Source: an uncultured Bacteroidota bacterium (GTDB taxonomy: Bacteria; Bacteroidota; Bacteroidia; Bacteroidales; 4484-276). From it: a stretch of DNA of 24,404 bases. Position 1 is the stretch's first letter, and each line of letters starts with the position of its first letter. Shown in pieces: positions 1-6,837 of the stretch. The position numbers and the translations under genes were made by a program. Below the pieces are notes generated by a model. It ran no database searches. It was not told where the DNA came from and saw only the letters and a list, made by a program, of their open reading frames with translations. The DNA lies in assembly GCA_903930725.1 (NCBI GenBank), contig CAIYZW010000577.1, positions 1 to 24,404 on the forward strand, written 5' to 3'.

Positions 1-180
1 GATGAAGATGTAAATCTTGAACAAATCTCACTGAACTACGAACTTTCGGGCGGCGCCATAATGAATATCGTGAGATACGCTTCATTGGCGGCTTTGCGTA
101 AAGGACAGATTATTATTACAAACCAGTTTATCCAGGACGGGATACGAAAAGAATTAGAAAAAGAAGGACGAACGATATAA
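1..180 (+). CDS. AAA+ ATPase, C-terminal fragment (eCIS-type)
   Basis: The gene is cut by the left edge of the window; only the last 59 codons and the TAA stop (178-180) are present. The readable part contains LSGGAIMNIVRYASLAAL followed by a helix ending RKELEKEGRTI. This looks like the sensor-2 and C-terminal lid helices of an AAA+ ATPase, where the GG(A)IxN(I/V)VRY pattern is familiar from the ATPase encoded in extracellular contractile injection system (eCIS, Afp15-like) loci. That ATPase is thought to act in assembly or loading of the particle. The Walker motifs lie outside the window, so the family call rests on a short segment. The next gene starts 12 bases downstream on the same strand and is a DUF4157 protein, a usual eCIS companion, which supports the assignment. 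The two are probably co-transcribed. Confidence 0.65.
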   Translation, partial: DEDVNLEQISLNYELSGGAIMNIVRYASLAALRKGQIIITNQFIQDGIRKELEKEGRTI

Positions 181-192
181 AAATCAGAAGCT

Positions 193-2010
193 ATGAAAGT
201 TAAAACACATCAATCGTCGGAAAAGGAAAACGGCGCTGGAAGAGCCGCTGCCGATTTCTCAAATAGAAATTCACAAAGTTCCTTTGCAGTAATGCCAAAA
301 CTGGAAGTTGGCCAGGTTGGCGATGAATACGAGCAGGAAGCCGACCGCACCGCCGACCAGGTGATGCAAACTACCGCAAATAACTCAGTTCAGCTGGCAA
401 CTTTGCCCGAGGAGAAAATTCAAAAGGCAATTTTGCCTGAGGAAAAAGTTCAGAAAGCGATCTTACCGGAGGAAAAAGTCCAAAAGAAACCAATTAGTGA
501 AACTTCATCCTGGATTCAGCAAGCGGAGAAAAAAGAAGAAGAAAAGCCTATTCAAAAGAAATCTGAAAATCCGTCACAAGGGGAAATTCCCGAAACATCC
601 TGGCTCGAAAACCAGCTGAATAATTTGAAAGGCAGTGGCGACCGATTGCCCGATGAATCGCGCTCCTTCATGGAAAGCAGATTTGGAGCCGACTTTAGCG
701 ATGTGAACGTTCACACCGGCTCACAGTCAGAAGTTTTGAACCGTTCATTAAATGCGCAGGCTTTTACACATGGCAGCGATGTTTATTTCGGTGAAGGAAA
801 ATATAATCCGGAAAGCCATCAGGGCAAACATCTTTTGGCTCACGAACTCACGCATGTTGTGCAGCAGGGAAATGCACCGGTTTCACCAAAAATCCAAAAA
901 GAAGGAAGCAGAGCAACAGCAACTTCTGAACAGGAAGAACAGCCAGTAACTTCATCAGATCCCGTTTCCACTTCGCCACAAGCCGAACAGCAGACCACAT
1001 CTTCGGGAGGAGGCAATCACGAATTATCACGTTTTCTGGCCGGAATAATTCGTGATCAGATTGATAATTCAAGCCTCCGGGGATATTTGGGAACCTTGGG
1101 AAGTACTTTGCAGGAATTAGCGGTCGGAAGTACTGGCCGGCAAAGCGATCAGCAACAAACTTCCGAAGGACAAAGCGAACAGCCAAACAGCGTTTTACAG
1201 GATCAGCGGCAAACATCCCCTGATCGGCTGACCGCTCTTGCGGTGGAACAAGCATTTAGCGCCACAGCCCGCCAAATTGTGGACGACCCCGGTTTGCAGC
1301 AGCTCCGGCAACAGATTGTAAGGGCTGTTGCCGACAGTCCGCCGGAATTTGCGGTTGCCCTGGTTTTAACAGCTGCCACCATTGCTGCGCTTGCTGATAT
1401 TGATGCCAGCTATTCGTCATCAGCGGATCTTGGAGCTGGCTTCGACCTTGGATATTCTTTCGATTTTGGAAGTATTCAGGATTTGCAATTCAGAAGCCTG
1501 GGGCTAAATCTTGGTTTTGCATACGAAAACTTCAGAACCAGAGTTGGAGGCACTGTTAGCCAGGATGCCGAAACTGACCAGGTTGTGGGAACCGGCACTG
1601 GGCAGGTTCGTTATGGTAATGACCTCACGAATATTGAAGCCTCGGTGAGGATAGATTCGGAAGGTGAACTTGTTGTTTCGGGTCAGTTTAACACAGGCGC
1701 TGATTTTGGTAATGGCAACAGGTTGCTTTTTACAACCGACCTTTCGCACAATTTTCTGACAGAAGAAACTGAGTTTAGGGCTGGTGCTTCAGCCAGGTTT
1801 GCTTTTGATTCGGATTTTGCCTTCCGGCTTGGTGCAAATCTGGGAATAACGAGCGAAGAAAGTCATCCCGATTTTACAGGATTTATCGAATTGCAGCAGG
1901 ACATCTGGAGGCTGCGCATCGAAACAAACCTTTCTGGCATTCCCGAAGGCGAAAGCATCATTCCAGGCGTTGACATGCAGGTTCAGGGCCTGTTAGGTGT
2001 TGATTTTTGA
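193..2010 (+). CDS. DUF4157 protein with HExxH motif and beta-strand-rich C-terminus; putative eCIS-associated effector
   Basis: 605 residues, no signal peptide. Residues 35-60 carry the PKLEVGQVGDEYEQEADRTA-type segment common near the start of DUF4157 proteins. Residues 71-98 are three tandem LPEEK(I/V)QK repeats, then a Lys/Glu/Gln-rich linker. DUF4157 proper spans about 147-227 and includes FGADFSDVNVHTG and HELTHVVQQG, with the HExxH set at H217, E218 and H221, a possible zinc metalloprotease or autoprocessing centre. A Gln/Ser/Thr-rich region (about 230-330) and a helical, Ala-rich segment (about 345-402) follow. From about 405 to the final Phe the sequence is a series of some 11-12 alternating polar/hydrophobic strands, like an outer-membrane or pore-forming beta-barrel. 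DUF4157 is strongly associated with eCIS cargo and loci (family knowledge); that the C-terminus is the toxic or membrane-active part is inference. The next gene on this strand is a broken toxin-antitoxin pair. An unrelated peptidase is the main alternative. Confidence 0.8.
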   Translation: MKVKTHQSSEKENGAGRAAADFSNRNSQSSFAVMPKLEVGQVGDEYEQEADRTADQVMQTTANNSVQLATLPEEKIQKAILPEEKVQKAILPEEKVQKKPISETSSWIQQAEKKEEEKPIQKKSENPSQGEIPETSWLENQLNNLKGSGDRLPDESRSFMESRFGADFSDVNVHTGSQSEVLNRSLNAQAFTHGSDVYFGEGKYNPESHQGKHLLAHELTHVVQQGNAPVSPKIQKEGSRATATSEQEEQPVTSSDPVSTSPQAEQQTTSSGGGNHELSRFLAGIIRDQIDNSSLRGYLGTLGSTLQELAVGSTGRQSDQQQTSEGQSEQPNSVLQDQRQTSPDRLTALAVEQAFSATARQIVDDPGLQQLRQQIVRAVADSPPEFAVALVLTAATIAALADIDASYSSSADLGAGFDLGYSFDFGSIQDLQFRSLGLNLGFAYENFRTRVGGTVSQDAETDQVVGTGTGQVRYGNDLTNIEASVRIDSEGELVVSGQFNTGADFGNGNRLLFTTDLSHNFLTEETEFRAGASARFAFDSDFAFRLGANLGITSEESHPDFTGFIELQQDIWRLRIETNLSGIPEGESIIPGVDMQVQGLLGVDF

Positions 2011-2076
2011 AGCCTGAGAACAACGTTTTTCTGATTCATTTACAGAAGCTTTTTGCCACCGAATAAGAAATCCATG

Positions 2077-2088
2077 GGGCTAAAGCCC
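2077..2088. repeat. Small palindrome in spacer after the DUF4157 gene
   Basis: GGGCTAAAGCCC is a perfect 5-bp inverted repeat around AA. It sits in the 200-base spacer between the DUF4157 gene and the antitoxin remnant. Similar GGCTAAAGCC palindromes are scattered in intergenic DNA of many Bacteroidota. It is not followed by a T-run, so it is not a convincing terminator. Nothing else is recognisable in this spacer. Confidence 0.3.
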
Positions 2089-2210
2089 GAAACCAACCAG
2101 TTTTTAGACTGGACTCAATTTTATAAAAACTTTGTATTTGAAAAAACAACTACTTTTACTACCAAATTGTTAATATTAAACAACATTTAAAAAGTAAGCC
2201 AATCCGAATT

Positions 2211-2446
2211 ATGGTAATCGAAACACTTGACATAACAAACAAAAACGGCGGGCAAGCCATTAGAATTCCGAAAAAGATGAGGATTAACGACGACAAGGTT
2301 TACCTTAAAAAGTGGGTAATACACTCTACGTTATCCCCTATCACAACCCATGGCAAAATCTGATTGATAGCACAGAATTATTCACTGCCGATTTTATGGA
2401 TGAAAGAAACCAACCCGCGCAACAACAACGAGAACTATTTGACTAA
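2211..2446 (+). pseudogene. vapB: VapB/VagC-type (AbrB-fold) antitoxin, frameshifted
   Basis: The frame opened by ATG 2211 reads an AbrB/MazE-like swapped-hairpin N-terminus (NGGQAIRIPKKMRINDDKVYLKK), then runs into an early stop after a nonsense tail. At the five-A run 2307-2311 a move to the -1 frame restores VGNTLYVIPYHNPWQNLIDS and continues to TAA 2444-2446 with the acidic, Gln-rich C-terminus expected to bind the toxin. Repaired, the product is about 78 residues, normal for VagC/VapB antitoxins. Its stop overlaps the toxin start (TAATG, 2444-2448), the usual translational coupling. An antitoxin of this type would bind VapC and repress its own promoter. One base has apparently been lost from the A-run. 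A sequencing indel could give the same picture, and programmed -1 slippage is possible but unsupported by a clear heptamer. Confidence 0.75.
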
Positions 2447-2846
2447 TGGAATACCTGCTCGACACCAACATTTGCGTTTACATCATAAAAGAAAACCCAT
2501 TGAGGTTTTCGCGATATTAAAGGAACTAACCATTGGTAGTGTTGGGATTTCTTCGATTACATTAGCTGAATTACACTATGGAATTGAGAAAAGTTTATTT
2601 CCAGACAAAAACAGAGAAGCCCTGGAGAAATTCCTGACTCCCATCGAGGTCATTGACTTTGGTTATGATGCAAGCAATGAATACGGGAAAATTCGTGCTG
2701 AATTAGAGAAAAAAGGAACTCCAATAGGACCTTTGGATATGCTGATAGCCGCTCGTGCAAAAAGTTTAAACGTTGTTTTGGTAACAAATAACGAGCGCGA
2801 ATTTGAGAGAGTAACCGGTTTGAAGATAGAAAACTGGACAAATTAA
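2446..2846 (+). pseudogene. vapC: VapC-type PIN-domain toxin ribonuclease, frameshifted
   Basis: The natural start is ATG 2446, overlapping the antitoxin stop; it reads MEYLLDTNICVYIIKE with the first PIN Asp at residue 6. After GAA near 2491-2493 the frame is lost and a stop follows soon. A -1 shift at this A-rich spot (2487-2495) restores KPIEVFAILKELTIGSVGIS and the rest of the domain: ITLAELHYG with the second acidic residue, IGPLDMLIAARA with the third Asp, and VTNNEREFERV near the end. The repaired length is about 133 residues, normal for VapC. Such enzymes are Mg-dependent endoribonucleases that cleave tRNA or rRNA. As written the protein is split and lacks an intact active site, so this is either a dead module or a one-base assembly error. 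The open frame beginning at 2364 is an artefact of the shift. Confidence 0.78.
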
Positions 2847-2901
2847 AATAATTACAAAACACTTGTGCCATAAAAGCATTTGATTAATACAAATAAACCA
2901 G

Positions 2902-2938
2902 AGGCTGTCTCAAAAGGGGCAGCTTGTATTTGTTTTTT
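2902..2938. terminator. Intrinsic terminator between vapC and phoU
   Basis: AGGCTGTCTC (2902-2911) pairs with GGGGCAGCTT (2916-2925) around an AAAA loop, with some G-U pairs, followed by GTATTTG and a six-T run. It lies between convergent genes (vapC plus, phoU minus) and is oriented best for the plus strand. A very similar stem occurs at 10513-10547. Confidence 0.6.
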
Positions 2939-2958
2939 AGCTTTTAGCAAAATAAATA

Positions 2959-3654
2959 TTATTCCTCCTGTGAAGCCTCTGCTTCATTTTCTTCCTTAAA
3001 ATGTTTTGCATGCTTTACAACCCTTCCTTCGACCAGGAAAACCACCGATTCGGCAATATTTGTCGAATAACCAGCAATACGTTCCATTTGTGTAAGAACC
3101 ATCATCAGGTTGGTTGCAACAACAATCACGTCAGATTTTCTGGTCATTTCTTCAACGATTTTTGCAGAAATTCCCTGGCTTTTGTCCTTTAGTAGCCCAG
3201 CATTTTCGAAAATATTTTTCACAAAAATCGTTTTTCGGGAAGTAAGGATATTAACAACATCTTTTACAAGAATCTCAGTCATGGCAGCCACTTCATCAAT
3301 CTTAAACTCATGAATGAATTCTTTAAACTCGGCAAGATTTTCAATCCTTTTGGCAATACCAACAGCGTGGTCGCCCATTCGTTCGAGATCGTTGTTCATT
3401 TTTAGCGAAGCCATAATCAGCCGGAGGTCGGTGGCTACAGGTTGACTTAATGCAAAAATCCGTTGGCAGAGCTTATCAATCTTTACATCCAGAACATCAA
3501 CTTCGCTATCATGTTCGATGATTTCTTTTGCAAGTTCCAGGTTACATTCGGTAAGCGCAGTCATCGCAAGATGAACCTGTTCGGCAACTAAATTGCCCAT
3601 TTTATTGATCCGTTTGTTTAATTTCTGGAGTTCAATTTCAAAATGTCTTTCCAT
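2959..3654 (-). CDS. phoU: PhoU, phosphate signalling regulator
   Basis: 231 residues, the usual PhoU length. PhoU is a cytoplasmic two-three-helix-bundle repeat protein that couples the PstSCAB transporter to the phosphate-sensing kinase and restrains uptake. The N-terminal repeat has a full metal-site motif (DLERMGDHAVGIAKRIENL, residues 89-107; E91 and D95). The second repeat has QMERIAGYSTNIAE (189-202), in which the Asp of the E-x-x-x-D motif is replaced by Gly (position 194), so one metal cluster is probably weakened. The C-terminus is acidic (EENEAEASQEE). It is the last gene of the pst operon, 179 bases downstream of pstB. The start ATG at 3654 gives the standard N-terminus MERHFEIELQKLNKRI. 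No phoR/phoB pair is in the window. Confidence 0.95.
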   Translation of the reverse strand: MERHFEIELQKLNKRINKMGNLVAEQVHLAMTALTECNLELAKEIIEHDSEVDVLDVKIDKLCQRIFALSQPVATDLRLIMASLKMNNDLERMGDHAVGIAKRIENLAEFKEFIHEFKIDEVAAMTEILVKDVVNILTSRKTIFVKNIFENAGLLKDKSQGISAKIVEEMTRKSDVIVVATNLMMVLTQMERIAGYSTNIAESVVFLVEGRVVKHAKHFKEENEAEASQEE

Positions 3655-3715
3655 GGTAAATGTTTTTGTTTGTTTTATTTTTTCTGAAAACCTTCGTGCT
3701 TGATACTTTCCGGAA

Positions 3716-3747
3716 AGACCTCACAGGTTTTAAAACCTGGTAGGTCT
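3716..3747. repeat. Interrupted palindrome between pstB and phoU
   Basis: AGACCT (3716-3721) and AGGTCT (3742-3747) flank a perfect 16-bp palindrome, CAGGTTTTAAAACCTG (3724-3739), giving one long imperfect hairpin. Elements of this pattern recur between genes in many Bacteroidota genomes, like REP elements. Inside the operon it may stabilise upstream pst mRNA or lower phoU expression; the rest of the 179-base gap shows nothing recognisable. Confidence 0.55.
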
Positions 3748-3833
3748 ATGTTCCCTTGCAAGTTTGCATTTTTCGACCAATTTCTCAAATTAAAACAAGT
3801 TCGAAAAGCCGAAAATAGGCCAAAAAATATTGT

Positions 3834-4592
3834 TTATCCAAATCTTCCGGTGATGTAATCTTCGGTTTGTTTTTTGTCGGGTTTGGTAAATATTTTCTTT
3901 GTTTTACCAAATTCGATCAGTTCGCCAATATAAAAAAATGCGGTATAATCGCTTACCCTGGCGGCCTGTTGCATGTTATGTGTTACGATGATGATGGTAT
4001 AATTCTCCTTTAACTGATAAATCAATTCTTCAATTTTTCCGGTCGAAATAGGATCAAGTGCGCTGGCAGGTTCATCCATCAGCACAACTTCCGGATCAAC
4101 GGCAAGCGTGCGCGCAATGCACAAACGCTGTTGTTGTCCCCCCGACAAACCTAAAGCTGAATCCTGCAAACGGTCTTTCACCTCATCCCAGATGGCAGCC
4201 CGTTGGAGTGAACGTTCAACAATTCCGGCAAGGTCGGTTTTGTTATTTATCCCGTTAATCTTGGGGCCATAAGCCACATTTTCAAAAATAGATTTTGCAA
4301 AAGGGTTTGATTTCTGAAAAACCATTCCCACCTTTTTCCTGAGATTAACGGCATCAACATCTTTATCATAAATATTAAAACCATCAATCAAAATTTCACC
4401 AGTAATTTTCACGCCGGGAATGAGGTCGTTCATCCGGTTTAAAGTGCGGAGGAATGTAGATTTGCCGCAGCCGGAAGGCCCAATGAGCGCGGTAACATGC
4501 TTTGAAGGGATGTCCATCGAAATTGTATTCAATGCCATTTTGCTTCCATAATGCAAAGTGACATCCCTGGCAGTTATTTTTACGTCTTTCAT
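3834..4592 (-). CDS. pstB: PstB, phosphate ABC transporter ATPase
   Basis: 252 residues, full length. It is the cytoplasmic ATPase that powers high-affinity phosphate import through PstA/PstC. Visible motifs are Walker A GPSGCGKST (38-46), the Q-loop in GMVFQKSNPF (about 89-98), the ABC signature LSGGQQQR (149-156), Walker B VVLMDEP (169-175) with SALDP following, and the switch His in IIVTHN (H195). The NRMND and SIFENVAYG stretches are typical of PstB as opposed to other ABC ATPases. It begins 26 bases after the pstA stop. All catalytic residues are present and I see no anomaly. Confidence 0.97.
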   Translation of the reverse strand: MKDVKITARDVTLHYGSKMALNTISMDIPSKHVTALIGPSGCGKSTFLRTLNRMNDLIPGVKITGEILIDGFNIYDKDVDAVNLRKKVGMVFQKSNPFAKSIFENVAYGPKINGINNKTDLAGIVERSLQRAAIWDEVKDRLQDSALGLSGGQQQRLCIARTLAVDPEVVLMDEPASALDPISTGKIEELIYQLKENYTIIIVTHNMQQAARVSDYTAFFYIGELIEFGKTKKIFTKPDKKQTEDYITGRFG

Positions 4593-4618
4593 TTATTTCT
4601 TTTGTAATTATTTGATAT

Positions 4619-5515
4619 TTAATGATTTCTTCTGATTCTTGCCCGAATGATCACTGCAACAAAATTCAAAACAAACGTCAGCATTAAAAGTACGAGCGTA
4701 GTTGCAAACTGGATGGGCAGCGTTTGATCAACATTTGAAGATTGTGTTGACATAATGTAAATGTGATAACCCAGCGACATAAACTGGTCGCTCAATCCTT
4801 GAGGTAAGGTGGCAAGATAATACGCTGCGCCGGTGAATAGAATCGGTGCAACTTCGCCTGCACCGCGGGAAACCGCAAGAATGGTTCCTGTCATAATTCC
4901 TGCTCGTGAACCCGGAAGAACGATTTTCAAAATCGTCTGCCATTTTGTTGCTCCCAGGGCAAGACTTGCTTCGCGAAGTTCCCGCGGAACAGCTCTGATT
5001 GATTCTTCCACCGAAACAATTATCACCGGCAAGGTTAAAAGAGCCATGGTAAGACTTGCCCATAGAATATTGGGTTGTGCCCACTTCAATTGCCCGCCCA
5101 GAAAAAGATCGTCCATACCTCCGCCCACAAATTTGATAAAAAACCCGAGCCCGAAAAGCCCGAAAATTATAGATGGCACCATGGCCAGGGTTTTCACAGC
5201 AAATCTTACTGTTTTTGAGATAATCGAATTTTCGCGGGCATATTCGGTAAGATAAATCGCTGTGATGGTTCCGAAAGGTACTGCTGCAACCGACATAATG
5301 ATTACTAGTAAAGCAGTTCCCCAAATTGCAGGCAAAATACCGCCTTTAGTCATTCCATCTTCGGGGAAAGTTGTCAGAAATTCCCATGAAACTGTGTCTT
5401 TACCACCAATAATAATAACCACCAGCATAACGATGATGACGGCTATGATGAGAACAACAGAAAATGCTGTTGCCCCTGCCATTATACCACCGGTAATTCG
5501 TTGTGTTTTTTTCAT
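4619..5515 (-). CDS. pstA: PstA, phosphate ABC transporter permease
   Basis: 298 residues with about six membrane segments, the first at roughly residues 12-36. With PstC it forms the inner-membrane channel for phosphate. The cytoplasmic EAA loop, which docks PstB, is visible as VPRELREASLALGATKWQT (about residues 173-195). The start ATG overlaps the pstC stop by four bases (ATGA, 5512-5515), so translation is coupled. Length and topology are normal for the family. The same LALGATKWQT stretch occurs in PstC, reflecting the common origin of the two permeases. Confidence 0.96.
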   Translation of the reverse strand: MKKTQRITGGIMAGATAFSVVLIIAVIIVMLVVIIIGGKDTVSWEFLTTFPEDGMTKGGILPAIWGTALLVIIMSVAAVPFGTITAIYLTEYARENSIISKTVRFAVKTLAMVPSIIFGLFGLGFFIKFVGGGMDDLFLGGQLKWAQPNILWASLTMALLTLPVIIVSVEESIRAVPRELREASLALGATKWQTILKIVLPGSRAGIMTGTILAVSRGAGEVAPILFTGAAYYLATLPQGLSDQFMSLGYHIYIMSTQSSNVDQTLPIQFATTLVLLMLTFVLNFVAVIIRARIRRNH

Positions 5516-6744
5516 GATGTCCTCCCCTGGAATCTCCTCATCAGCCTACCTTTTACATAAAATTCGGCTATAGAGTTTAAGATGAAAGTAAAAACAAACA
5601 ACAATGCACCAATCAGAAAAAGTACGCTATAATGGGTGTCGCCAAACACAACTTCGGCCATTTCGGCGCCGATGGTTGCCGCAAGTGTTCTAACAGAATC
5701 GAATGGATTAGCCGAAATCATGGCGGCGTTTCCGGTGGCCATCAAAGCAATCATGGTTTCGCCGAAAATGCGGCCAATTCCAAGCAAAACTGCGGCAAAA
5801 ATACCAGGAGTAGCTGCCGGAAGGACAACATAAAATGCTGTCTGCCATTTTGTAGCGCCAAGTGCAAGGCTTGCTTCGCTGTAAGTTGAAGGCACGGAGG
5901 TCATGGCGTCTTCGGTTACAGTAAAAATAATCGGGATTGCTGCAAGTGCCATGGCAATACCTCCAACAAAAGCGTTCAAGCGTGTGTCGTATCCAAAAAC
6001 ATCCTGAAAAAAGGAAGCCATCACCATCAAAGCAAAAAAGCCAATAACTACACTCGGGAAGCCAGCTAAGAGCTCGATGGCTGGTTTTATGATTTCGCGA
6101 AGCCATTTTGGGGCAAAAGCAGCCGAAAAAAGTGCAGCAAGAATGGCGATAGGTGCAGCAAACAACAGTGCAAGCAAGGTAATTTTTATCGTGCCAACGA
6201 TTAAAGGAACCATGCCATACCGTGGATTGTCGGAAACCGGCATCCACGATTTTCCAGTGAGGCTTTTAAAGGTTGCTTTGTCTTCTCCAAGCTCCGAGTT
6301 TCCTCTGTTTCCTGATAAAATCGAATCCTGCGAAAAGGCTGTTGCCCGCTCTTCCTCAGTTTGGATTGTCTCAACTTCAATTCCGTAACGTTCGGGTTGC
6401 TGCGATTCACCACCTCCATCATATCTTTCAGGCTTTGATGGTGTGGTTTCCGGGGTTTCTTCGCCGTATCTTTCGGGAGCTGCTGGAGCAGCTATTTCAG
6501 TTTTTCTTTCGGGCTTTTCGATAAAAATAGGCAACGCTTCTTTAAAGACAAACAGGAAGATCAGGATGATAATTGCGATGGAAAGAAAAGCAATTCCGGT
6601 GATGATTTTCTCTGAAAGAAATTCTGAAAGCCTGAATTGCTTTTTCAGGCTTTCCTGAGTGAAAACAAATTCATTTTTTTTTGTTTTAGGAATATTTTCT
6701 TTGGGAACAAGCGGATCCTCTTCCTGATTTTCAAATGTTGTCAT
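5512..6744 (-). CDS. pstC: PstC, phosphate ABC transporter permease with extended periplasmic loop
   Basis: 410 residues, about 100 longer than E. coli-type PstC. An unusual cytoplasmic N-terminus (1-45) precedes TM1 (about 48-68). The first periplasmic loop is expanded (about 76-178), Pro/Glu-rich, and contains three PERY(G/D) repeats at 90-94, 105-109 and 117-121, then FKSLTGKSWMPVSDNPRYG, the conserved segment that leads into TM2. The core permease follows, with the EAA loop VPSTYSEASLALGATKWQT (about 284-302) for PstB docking. The core is normal; the loop looks disordered and may contact PstS, peptidoglycan or the outer-membrane porin (inference). It is separated from pstS by 93 bases containing a hairpin, and overlaps pstA by four bases. 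Confidence 0.95.
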   Translation of the reverse strand: MTTFENQEEDPLVPKENIPKTKKNEFVFTQESLKKQFRLSEFLSEKIITGIAFLSIAIIILIFLFVFKEALPIFIEKPERKTEIAAPAAPERYGEETPETTPSKPERYDGGGESQQPERYGIEVETIQTEEERATAFSQDSILSGNRGNSELGEDKATFKSLTGKSWMPVSDNPRYGMVPLIVGTIKITLLALLFAAPIAILAALFSAAFAPKWLREIIKPAIELLAGFPSVVIGFFALMVMASFFQDVFGYDTRLNAFVGGIAMALAAIPIIFTVTEDAMTSVPSTYSEASLALGATKWQTAFYVVLPAATPGIFAAVLLGIGRIFGETMIALMATGNAAMISANPFDSVRTLAATIGAEMAEVVFGDTHYSVLFLIGALLFVFTFILNSIAEFYVKGRLMRRFQGRTS

Positions 6745-6771
6745 TATTTATATTTGATATTAAATCCAAAA

Positions 6772-6793
6772 GGCAACGCGGTTTTGCGCTGCC
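6772..6793 (-). terminator. Attenuator-like hairpin between pstS and pstC
   Basis: Read on the minus strand, GGCAGCGC pairs with GCGTTGCC (one G-U pair) around AAAACC and is followed by TTTTGG. This fits a weak Rho-independent terminator or an mRNA 3'-end stabiliser placed directly after pstS. It would leave the binding protein mRNA more abundant than that of the permeases, a common arrangement in ABC importer operons. Confidence 0.5.
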
Positions 6794-6837
6794 TGTGGAC
6801 GAAACAAAATGTTTAAATCAAAATCAAGTCAAAAGTA

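Noticed and set aside
848..1255. Antisense frame of 135 residues within the DUF4157 gene
   Set aside because: It is the shadow of a Gln/Ser-rich coding region and shows no domain or upstream signal.
2131..2158. Promoter for the toxin-antitoxin pair (TTTG at 2131, TACTTTTA at 2151)
   Set aside because: The spacing is short and the -7 element is imperfect in AT-rich DNA; not strong enough to list as a feature.
2300..2500. Programmed -1 frameshifting in vapB and vapC
   Set aside because: The sites are A-rich but do not form a full A-AAA-AAG heptamer in frame, no stimulatory hairpin is obvious, and such control is not known for this family as far as I am aware.
2364..2846. A 160-residue open frame starting at 2364 as the toxin gene
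   Set aside because: Its first 50 or so residues read the antitoxin region out of frame and have no family features. The true VapC start is ATG 2446, with a frameshift in between.
5708..6247. Antisense and overlapping frames across pstC and pstA
   Set aside because: They are out-of-frame readings of highly conserved permease genes, rich in Cys and His, without plausible domains.
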